Source: YC2-FULL-38-9 sp964629635 (GTDB lineage Bacteria > Patescibacteriota > Microgenomatia > UBA1406 > GWC2-37-13). Taken from it: a DNA stretch of 64,000 nt. The stretch lies in the NCBI GenBank assembly GCA_964629635.1, contig CAZVQS010000001.1:186001-250000 (forward strand), written 5' to 3'. Below the pieces are notes generated by a model. The model worked only from the letters and a program-made list of their open reading frames with translations. It was not told the DNA's origin and made no database searches. Shown in pieces: positions 33,501 to 45,500 of this stretch (its first letter is position 1; each line of letters begins with the position of its first letter). A program made the translations under genes and the position numbers.

Positions 33501-36500
33501 TTGCCTACAATTCAAATGACGCGTCCCTTTACTACCACAACGGCTCAACCTGGAATCAGCTGACGGCCGGAGCCAACCTCTGGCAGGAATATTTGGGCGC
33601 GCTCTCCCCTTCCATCAGCTCGCGCGATCTCAATGTGGGCGCGACTGCGACCGCATCCGCACTCGTCCATTTGCCCGGCACTATAAATAACAATGCATTT
33701 TTCAATCTCGGCGCCGGAAACCTCGGCGTCGGTACTGCGGCGCCGATAGAAAAGCTTGACGTATCCGGAAACGCTACCATCTCGGGAAATCTCACGATCG
33801 CGCAGGGTTCCGCGCTCAGATCGTCGTACGGAGCCCTGAACCTTGCGTACAAATCCGGGTTGAACACCTGGACAAACGGTATTACTTTGAAGGACGGATC
33901 CGGATTCGTCGGACTCAATACCGCAAACCCGACTGCACAGTTCCAGGTCGCAACGCCTACGAACACAAAAGCGGCGTCCATATTCGCCGGAGGCGATTAC
34001 ACGGTAAACGGCACCGCCAAAACATTCTTCCCGACCGGAGACGCCTGGTATGAATACCCCTCAATCGTTGCTACGAGCCCGAAAAACCAGACGGTAGACA
34101 TTCCTTCGATAGACAGCTACGGAACCGTTGGTATGGTGGGAGCGTCCAATAACAACTCGGGCAACCGCACGTCTGTCGGTATATACGGATACTCCCAGTT
34201 GTCCACCGCTAACGGCGCAAGCGGCAGCAACGCGATTTACGGTATGCTCGGCCGGGCTTCGCTTGCCGCTGCCGGAACCGGATTCCAGGGAAACATGTAC
34301 GGTGTATACGGAAAAGCGGATGTGGGAAGCGGCACGGTGGGAGCCACTCCTCCCACCCTGTACGGCGGCTATTTCACAACAACAGGCGCCGCGACCACCA
34401 CCACCTACGCCGGCTATTTCAATGCGTCAGGCGGAACAACCAATTACGGCGTTTACTCTGCGGGTGGTCGCAATTACTTCAACGGCAACGTCGGCATCGG
34501 CACCACAACCATGGCCGAGATGCTGAATGTTTCAGGCAATGCAACCATGTCAGGAACTCTCACGATCGGACAGAATAACACATTAAGGCCTGCATACGGT
34601 CCGCTGAACTTTGCATACAAATCAGGACCCAATGCCTGGACCACCGGAATGGTACTGAAGGACGGAACCGGCTATGTGGGCATCGGTACGGTAAATCCAT
34701 CAAACGCCCTGTCGGTTGTCGGAGCAATCGACGCAACGGGGAACGTCATGACGACAGGCTACTTCTATGGAAACAGGGTGCGTGACTACACGGGCGGCAA
34801 CCTTTTGCTGCAGGATGACGGAGGAAACGTGGGTATCGGCACTGCAACTCCGAACGATTTTGCGCTTGAAGTGGCCGGCAATATCGGACCGGACGCGGAC
34901 GGCACCCGCGACCTTGGTTCAGGCACGCGCCACTTCAACACTTTATATGTGAACAATATCGTCGGTACCGGCGCGCTCGGATACTGGAACCGGGGAACCG
35001 GAGTCCTCTATCCTTCAACCGCAACCGACGGCCTGGCTGCAACCACCTCCGCAACAACGGTCGCCACATTCACCGCAACCGGTTCAAACAACGCGATGCG
35101 CGTGGGTGGTTCGGCAAATTACCTTACGGTCGCATCAAACGGAAACCTCACGTTCACCAACTCAGGTACGGCATCCATAACCGGACCCGCGACCGGCTTT
35201 ACGATCGATGCGACAACAGGTACGCTCGGATTCGGCACCTCAAATAACAACCGGACCATAAACATCGGCACCGGCACCGGCATTGATACTATCAATATTG
35301 GAAATGGTGCAACCGGCGCGGACGTGATAAATATCGGTTCAGCCAATTCAGGAGCCTTAACCATACGTTCTAATGCGGCGCTCACCCTCACTGGCACAAC
35401 CAACTCCGCTATCGACTTTCCTGCGTTTGACGTGGGAACGACCGGACAAATCACCTCAACATACGCCAACTCCGCAGCCCTTACTCTTTCCGGCAACGCT
35501 GCCGGCATCACGTTTACGGGAGCCGGAGCCAATACGAACACCATCAATACCTCAAACAACAACCACCTGAGCATAGCGACCGGTACCGGCAACGTAGGAA
35601 TCGGCAGCGCGACACCCGGACAGAAACTCGATGTCACCGGTTCCATACGCGCAAGCAGTCAGCTAGTCTCAACGGTCGCAACCGGCACCTCGCCCCTTGC
35701 CGTCAATTCAACGACAACCGTCGGCAACCTGAGCGCCGATTACCTGGACGGACAGCACTCGACGTATTTCTCGCGCTCAGCCATGTCAACGTTCCAGAAC
35801 AGCATCTACAGCCTTGATTCGCGAAACACCAACTATGAACCGGATGACCGGGACGCAGGTCTGTATGCTGATTTCAAGGCGAATGCGACCGATGGTCTGT
35901 CCGACGGCGGCACCTATCACGGAGTCCTTACCTTCAGGAGTTACGGCTCGGCAGCGGATCTGAGCGGAGGCCAACCCATACAAATCGGATACACGGCAAA
36001 CGGTAACCTGTACACACGCATGGGTACCGGCGCTACCACCTGGGGATCCTGGTACAAAATGTGGAACCAGAACAACGACGGGGCAAGCTCGGGACTTGAT
36101 GCGGACACGCTTGATGCGATCGACTCCGCATCTTTCCTCCGCTCTGATACTTCGGATTCCTTCACGTCCGGTACCCTTACCATGGACGCGGCAACATCGC
36201 TTGACATAAACGGCGGCCTGTCAGTTGCGGATACGGACATCGCGTTCGACGGCGCGTCCACTAATTTCGCGACAACCGGTAATTTCTCCCTGAACACCAG
36301 CCAGTTGTATTTGGACAAGGCGTCAGGCAATATCGGCATCGGCACCGGCACCCCCAGCACATTCGACCTCGAGGTAGCCGGCAATATCGGGCCTGACGCC
36401 GATAACACGAGAAACATCGGCGCTCCGGGCCGCGCATACAACACCATATACGCAAATAACATCGTCGGTATCGAAGCGCTCGGCTACTGGATACGCTCGG

Positions 36501-39500
36501 CCGGCATCCTTTCGCCCTACACGCAAAACGACGGGCTGGCAGCCACATCCTCTGCCACGACTGTCGCCACATTCACCGCAACCGGAACGAACAATGCGCT
36601 CCGCGCAGGTGGAACATCAAACCACATGTATGTTTCGTCCGACGGAAACTTGTTTCTCAGCAATTCGGGCACTGCAACGATTACCGGACCCCTCACCGGC
36701 CTCACTATTGACGCAGCGGCGGGCACGCTCGGATTCGGTACTTCAAACAATGCACGCACCATCAATATCGGTACGGGTACGGGTATTGATACTATAAACA
36801 TCGGTACCGGTGCAACGGGCGCAGACGTGATAAATATCGGATCGGCAAATGCAGGAGCCCTAACCGTACGTTCGAATGCGGCACTCACCCTGACCGGTTC
36901 CACAAACTCCGCAATAGATTTCCCGAACTTTGACGTGGGAACAACCGGACAAATCACCACCGCATACGCGAATTCCGCCGCGCTCAATCTCACCGGCAAC
37001 GCCTCGGGGATCACGTTCGCCGGAACCGGCACCAACCAGATCATAACCGGCGGTTCGAACCACCTCGCGCTCATGCCGGGAGGCAACGTCGGCATCGGCA
37101 CGACCGCACCCCTGGAAAAACTTGACGTTGCGGGAAGCGCCAGCGTGTCCGGCAATGTCACGGTCGGCGCCGGCAATGCAATCCGTTCCGCATACGGCAA
37201 CCTCAACTTCAGCTACAAGTCAGGACCGAACGCCTGGCTGACCGCCATGACGATAAACGACAATAACGGATTTGTGGGAATGGGCGTAGCCAATCCGGAC
37301 TCGCCTCTCTCAATCGCACGCACCTGGACCGATCCGGTATCGACCGCCAACACGATCGCCAACACAACCACCGCAACCTACACCGGCAACTCCTCAAGCC
37401 AGATGCGGGCCAATGCGAACTATCTTTACCTGAACACCGCATCCGGCATGACCGCCTCCGGAGTGCAGGCAACATACCACGGCGCCCTCTATATCCAGAA
37501 CGCCAACCAGGGAACCGTCAGCAACGCATACGGAAATTATTTCTATACCGGCATCGACAGTGGAGCTGCCGGATCTGTCGGAAATATGAACGTATATAAC
37601 GCCGGCATATTCTCGCCCGGCCCAAACACCACCGCTTTCACCACCTGGCGCGGATACAATGTCGATGCAATCTCCGCTGCCACATTGAACGGTGCAACGG
37701 TCCAAACCCTGGTCGGCTATGACGTAGGCGCCCTTTCCGGCGGCACGACCAACATCGCCTACCGTGGACAGGTGGCATCAGCAGCCAACCGGTACAACCT
37801 CTATATGAACGGAACCGCCGACAATTACCTTGAAGGAAACACCGGCATCGGCACTTCCTCCCCTTCCACCTTCAAGCTGGAAGTCGCCGGCAACATCGGG
37901 CCGGACACGGATAACACAAGGGATATCGGTGCTCCGGGACGTGCTTACAACACGATCTATGCAAACAACATCGTAGGAGTGGAGGCGCTCGGCTACTGGC
38001 AGCGGTCAGGCGGCATCCTCTCCCCGTTCACCCAGGATGACGGCATAGCCGCAACTTCCTCCGCAACCACGGTGGCGACATTCACCGCGACCGGAGCCAA
38101 TAACGCCCTCAGAACCGGCGGAAGCGCTAACTATATTGCGGTATCCTCAAACGGCGACCTGACGTTCAACGGCGCCAATGCGGATTCCATAAACAAAGTC
38201 TCCGGCACCCTCAACATCAACACGGGAAACAACCAGCCGATCACGACCGGCAACGGCCAGATCACGCTTGCCGGAAACGTTGACGCTTCAAACGGATTGG
38301 ACGTGACAACAGCGAACCTGACGGTCGGCGGAACCAATTTCACGGTTGCGCCGGGGACCGGAAACATCACGACCGCAGGTTCTCTCACGTTCGGAGGAGA
38401 TGTTGCCCTCTCGCGCGGCGCAGCCAACCAGCTTGACCTTGCATCAGGCGACTCGTTCAATCTCGTATCCGGTAACCTCCTTGCAAACGGCACGACCGTG
38501 CTTGACACATCGCGAAATCTCTCAAACATCGGAACGATCGGATCGACATACATTAACACGGGAGCAAGCTATGTCGACCTCGTGAACTCCGCTGAACTCC
38601 GGACCGGCGGAACCGTGCGGCTTTCAAATGCCGGCGCACTCTCCAATATCACCGGATATACCCAGGCCTCGGGAGCATTCGCGTTCTCAGGCGGAGGAAA
38701 TTTCTCGTTTGATTCGGCCGGCATGGATGTCACGACCGCCGGAGCGGTTTCGAACGTTACCACCCTTTCCATGAATAACCAGCTCACCAACTCCTATGCC
38801 AACTCTGCAGCCATCAGCCTCACGGGCAACGCCGCAGGCATCACGTTCGGCGGAGCGGCGGGAAACACGAACACGATAAACACTACAAACAACAATCATC
38901 TGTACGTAAATACCGGAACCGGCAATGTCGGCATCGGATCAGCCACTCCGACTTCATTCAAGCTTGAGGTCGCCGGAGACATCGGACCGGATGCGGACGG
39001 CACACGGGACCTCGGATCAAGCTCACGCCACTATGACAGCATCTATGTAAATAACATTTACGGAAACGGATCCATGGGGTACTGGAACCGCGGCACCGGC
39101 ATCCTCTACCCGTCAACCCTCACGGACGGCCTTGCCGCAACCACCTCCGCAACCACGGTCGCCACCTTCACCGCAACGGGATCAAATAATGCCCTGAGAA
39201 CGGGAGGAAGCACGAACTATATGGCGGTTTCTTCAAGCGGCAACCTCACGTTCACGAATTCCGGAACCGCGTCCATCACCGGTCCGACAACTGGTTTGAC
39301 GATCGATGCGACAACCGGTACGCTCGGGTTCGGCACCTCAAACAACGCACGCATCATCAATATCGGCACCGGAACAGGCATTGACACGATCAATATCGGC
39401 ACTGGAGCAACAGGCGCGGACGTGATAAATATCGGATCGGCAAATGCAGGAGCCTTAACCGTCAGGTCAAACGCCGCTTTGGCATTGTACGGATCAACTA

Positions 39501-42500
39501 ATTCGCTCATCGATTTCCCGAGCTTTGATGTGGGAACCAACGGACAAATCACCTCAACATACGCCAACGCAGCCGCTCTTTACCTGAACGCAAACGCTTC
39601 AGGCATCACATTCGGCGGAACCGCAGGTAACACCAACTCGATCAATACCTCAAATAATAACCACCTCAACCTGGCAACCGGCACCGGAAACGTGGGTATA
39701 GGCTCCACTTCGCCGACCACCAAATTCGACGTTGCCGGGTCCGCATCCATAGCCGGAACCCTCACCATCGCACAGGGAAACACATTAAGATCTTCATACG
39801 GCCCCCTCAATCTCGCATACAAATCAGCCCTGAACGCATGGACCACCGGCCTGATGCTGCAGGACACGACCGGAAACGTCGGAATAAACACCGTTAATCC
39901 CATCGCCAAAATCCACGCGCTTGTTCCGAACGCAAACAATACTATCGGCGGCGCTATCGGCTCGGGATATCAGATAAACAGCGTCACCAATGGGTCTTTC
40001 GGCGCAAACTCCCGTGTAGGTCTGGTCGGATCGGCTTATTACGGTTCGCCCGCCAACCTCCCAACCAATCCGCTCGGCACCCAGTATACATCCGCCGGCA
40101 TCGTGGGTATCGGCGGAGGTTCATCGGGTTCAGGCTGGGGTATCGGCGTTGCAGGCTTTGCCCAGTCGGTCACGAACACAACCGGACAGATTGCGGGAGG
40201 CAAATTCACCGCTAATGCCGCAGGCGACCTTAATAACGGAGATACGTTCTACGGCGTGCTGTCAAACGCATCCGGCACTTCAAATACGGTCGGAACGGAT
40301 AATGTGTATGGTTTGCACTCCACGGTAGCGGGACAGGGAACGGATATTACGTATGCTGGTTATTTCACCGCATCCGGCGGCACCACCAACTATGGTGTGT
40401 ATTCGGCAAACGGCATGAATTATTTTAATGGAAACGTCGGCATCGGCACGACAACCATGGCCGAGATGCTCAACGTTTCAGGCAACGCCACCCTGTCGGG
40501 AACCCTCACGATCGGACAAAATAATACGTTGCGGTCCGCATACGGCTCGCTTAATCTCGCCTATAAATCCGGACTCAACACCTGGGCAACGGGCATGGTA
40601 CTCAAGGATACGACCGGCTTTGCCGGTATCGGCACGATTGACCCCACCTCGAGACTTGAGATCAGAGGATCTGCCTCAGATCCCACCGGTGAAGGCATCG
40701 CGAAAATCTCCAACGCCACCGATGGGATGGAACTGCGTTTCGGTACCGATGCCACGGGCAACTATTCATGGATCCAGTCTGCGGAGCGGGGTGTTTCGTA
40801 TAACGATCTGTCGCTTCAGAACCAGGGGGGCAGCGTCGGAATCGGAACTACGGATCCGACGTATGTACTTCAGGTTCACCAGAATACATTGCAGTCCGAT
40901 CTTGCCATTACCACCAATGTTAACCTGGGTTCGACAAACACCACAATGCTCACGTTCGGAAGCGATTTGGACGGCTCCCCGTCTTATGCATCCATCGGAC
41001 AGTTCAATACGGGCGACCTTAAATTCTCCTCAGTTGGCAACCTGGTTGCTCCGGATATGACCATCCACACATCCGGAAACATCGGCATGGGCACGACAAA
41101 CCCCTTGTATAAATTGGATATCCAGGGATGGGCATCGGCTTCCGGCAACCTGTCGGCAGGCGGTCAGTTCCAGTTGGGGCGCTTTGCCTCCGATCCGACG
41201 CTGGCAATCGGCGCCGGATCCATGTACTACAACACGACAACTAATGCTATTTACTACCATGACGGGTTAAACTGGAATGAGGTATCAGGCTCCGGCAGCA
41301 ACGTATGGCAGCGGATCTCAGGCGTCCTTTCCCCCATTTATGACGGCGATGTCATTGCGGCATCCTCCGGCGCGACAACCGTCGCAACGTTTACTTCATT
41401 GAGCAATGTCGACGCGCTCCGCGCAGGAGGACTCACCAGCTACATGTCCGTCGGCTACGACGGCACCCTCAAACTGCAGGGCGGCGCGGGACTCGCGCTT
41501 GAACAGGGAAACATATCAACGCCTTTCGGCGGCTTTGGAAGATTTGAAAACAACGCTACCTATTCCGAACAGTTTGACCATGCCAACTGGACGGGCTACT
41601 GCGGTACCAAGGCGTTTGTCGCAAATACCACGGACGTGACTGCGCCTGATGGAACCAACACCGCCGAACGGATGAATATTTCGGGAACCCACACGTGCTC
41701 TTCAGATACGGCATGGGGCGTCATGCAGGATGCGCCAGCCGGATTCCTGGTAAACGGTCAGACGTATACCGTAAGCGTATGGGCGCGCGGTGCGTCAGGC
41801 GGAGAAAATTTCAGGCTTGGTATCAACGATTCCTATTACACCACCTTTACGCTTACAAACCAATGGAAGCGGTATACGGCAACATTCACGATCGGAGCGG
41901 TTACCTTGCGAGGCCTCCAATTCTCATCACTTACAAACAGCGCAGTTATTTATACCTGGGGCGCACAGCTTGAACACCAACCGGATGCGGGAGTGTATGT
42001 GAAAACTGAAGGAAACGCAGTTACAAACACCAACTACGGGCTTGTCGCCAATTCTTCAGGTAACCATCTGTTTACCGGCGGCAACGTCGGTATCGGACTT
42101 ACCGCTCCCACCGCCAAACTTGATGTTGCCGGCACCGCATCCGTATCCGGAGATCTAACCATCGGAAACGGCTCCTTCATCAAACCGGCATACGGGGATC
42201 TTACGTTTGCCGCGAAAAACGGACTGGACAGCTGGACTACGGCCATGGTAATCCAGGGTTCAAACGGCAATGTCGGCATCGGCACAACAGTTCCTATACA
42301 AAAGCTCACGGTCGCTGGAAATATTGCATTCGACAATACTGACCGCCATATCTACCGCGGCACGCAGCAACGCATCAGCATGCTTGCATCCTCCATGGTG
42401 TTCAACGAATCAGGCGCCAATGTCGATCTGCGCATGGAAGGCGACACGGACGTGAACGCGTTTTACCTGGACGCTTCATCAAACGGAATCGGTTTGGGGA

Positions 42501-45500
42501 CTTCGCTCCCCGTCGAAAAGCTTGACGTCAGGGGAAACGCTTCCGTTTCGGGAAACCTTACGGTAGGACTCAATTCGCAGATCAGACCGCAGTACGGTCC
42601 GCTTAACCTTGCGTACAAATCCGGGCTGAATACATGGGCCACCGGCATGACGCTCGACGATATCACCGGATTTGTCGGAGTCGGCACAACCGCTCCGGAT
42701 ACGCTCCTTGAGCTTGCGTCAACCACCACCAACAAACTCAAGCTGACGCACACCGACACAACGGCGGAGGCGGTATTCGGCGTTGATACGAACGGACTGC
42801 TCTCGGTTGTCCCGACCGGAGGCATGTATCTGTTTGCGGATCCGGGACAAGCAAACCGTTCCATACTGGCAGGCTCCCGCACCGTCAACAGCGCTTCATC
42901 CATTTACGGCCTCAATTTCGATATCCACAAAACCGGATCCGGAGGATCAAGCGGACTTGCGGTCTTCAATTACGCGGACGCGAATTCCAGCACCAATATC
43001 ATTGACGGAGGATATTTATACGCATCAGTCACCGGCGCATACACCGCAGGAGGAGTCAACGGACTGCGCGCGGTCGTAAGCAATGCGGCAGGAGCAACCA
43101 TCAGCAACATCAACGGCGTACAGTCGAGATTGAACGGCGACATGGGCACGGTCAGCGGCACCGCAAGCTTTTTCCGTGCCTATAACTCAATAACCGCCGG
43201 AACTATCCCAACGCTTTACGGCCTTTATGTGGATACCCTTACCCAGGGAGCGGACAATTACGCCATATACACTGACGGTGCCACCAAGTCATATTTCGGC
43301 GGAAATGTGGGCATCGGTACAACCGTACCGCTTGAGGCGCTCACTGTTTCGGGCAACGCAAGCATGTCGGGCGGACTTACGATTGGCGCCAATAGCACTA
43401 TTAAGGCAGCATACGGCGCTCTGAATTTTTCCTATAAAATCGATCCGAACACATGGGCCACCGGACTGACACTCGATGACTTGACCGGCAATCTCGGCCT
43501 GGGTACTACAGCGCCTGCGGGAAAACTCCATGTGGTTACCCAGGCCAACTCCCCTGTTCACAAGGCTCTCGCCATTTTTGACCAATATGAAGATCAGGAT
43601 ATCTTTACCGCAAGCGGATCCGGAGAAACCCGTTTCGTCATCCAGAAAAACGGCAATGTCGGCATCGGCACACCGCTCCCTGCAGCGGCCCTGAACATCC
43701 TCAACACCACCACTCCCCAATTCCGGCTTTCCTACTCCGACACTGAATACGCAACTATTGGAGTCGGCTCATCGGGTATGCTTACGTTTGCAACTCCAAA
43801 TGAAGTCGGTACATATACCAATAACATCACCCTGACCTCCGGAATCGGCCCGGGCAATACCACAACTGAAGCGCTTACCCTGAAGTCAACACAGACGCTG
43901 GGTTCATCCGACGAACTGCTGCAGATCATCAATAATACGACAAACCTTCTGACGGTCCGGGGAAGCGGATTTATAGGCATCGGCACCCTGTCTCCCGCAG
44001 CCAACTGGCCAAGCGACAAGGTGTATATAAACGGCGCGTTTACCGCCGACAAGTTTAACGATCCCGCAAACAACAACCGGTACGTGGACCCGAACGCGGC
44101 ATCCCGCATAGAAGATCTGGAGCTCGTCAACGCGCTCACGTTCATTGACGGCTCAAACAACGGCATCGGCACCATTAACATGAACGGCAACAGTATACAG
44201 ATCGGAAACAGCATAGGTGACGGCCCCACGGATGTGGATATCTGCGTCGGCGACAGCAGCTGCACCGGCAAGATCGATGCCGGTACTATCGACCCTCCCT
44301 ATACCATAAACGGCAAACGGTATGCTACCTACCTCCCCGCTATGACCGGAGTCAAGGAAGAAACCACCGGAATCCTGGCTGCCTCCGGCGCCCAGCGGAC
44401 TGCGGAAGGATACGCGTATGTGCTTGACTTTAACAATGCGGAGGAAGGATCAGATCTGTGGCTTTTCGGCAAGGCAAGCAATATCAAAAACAACATGGCA
44501 AAGCTGAGCGTCCTGTTGACGCCTTCGGAAAACGCACGGACCTGGTACAAAACCGATCCCGCAAGCGGCGTGGTAATTGTATACTCCTCACGTCCGACAA
44601 CAATATCATACCGGCTTACCGCTCCGCGCTTCAACGCGCCCGAATTCGGCAATCGCAGGCCGGACACGGCTTCACGCGGATGGCTCGTCAATGATCCCGA
44701 CATTATTAAGGATCCGTATGTCCTGACGGACTCGGGCTCCATACATAATACCTATGCGGTAACAACCGAAACGGGAACCGATACCACGCCGGACGGCTTA
44801 AGGAGTCTTTCTGCCACCGTAAGATACATTGCTTCGGGCGATGTATTTGAGGAAACCGGCGTGTTTGCCGACATTATGATCGGTAAAATGAAAGCGGGAT
44901 TCGTCGAGAGCACGAATATGGTTGTCAGCAACGTAGCCAACCTGCAGAACGCGGTCATAGGTTCGCTCACCGCAGCAAACGCACGGATCGAAAACGCCAT
45001 AATCAGCAGACTGTCCGTTGACGAGAAAATCATATCCCCGGTCATCGAAACCGGACGGATTGAAACCGCAACCATTGCACCCAAAGGTGATGAACTTGCA
45101 ATTGACCTGAGCCGCCCCGCAACATCATCCGGCGATTTCGCAAAACTCATCATTCGCGGGCTTGAGAACCGGGAAGTCGTATCCATTGACGCCCTCGGAA
45201 ACGCCACATTCAGCGGCTCCCTCACCGCTCAGGAGGCATCCATATCCGGTGCCCTCACCGCGCAGGAAGCGAGTATCTCAGGCACCCTTACCGCAAGGGA
45301 GGTCCATGCGGACAACATAGATGAGCTCTCGCAGGATATCGCCAGCCAGTCAAGCACGCTTGCCCAGCTTTCAGACACGAGCACCCGTTTCACAACCGAT
45401 ATCAATGCCGTGCAGCAGGAGCTAGCGGATCTCAAGAACCGTCCGCTTCCCGAACCGCTGTATTACCAGAACCTGAGTGAAGCTGCGGCCGCGACCGTTT

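Noticed and set aside
34848..39720. CRISPR-like or tandem DNA repeat array
   Set aside because: The repeats are long, coding, in frame and diverged, with no constant short repeat plus unique spacer structure.
31054..45435. Many antisense ORFs of 100-230 codons within the giant fibre gene
   Set aside because: They arise from the repetitive codon pattern of the sense strand, and several are near copies of each other because the sense repeats are.
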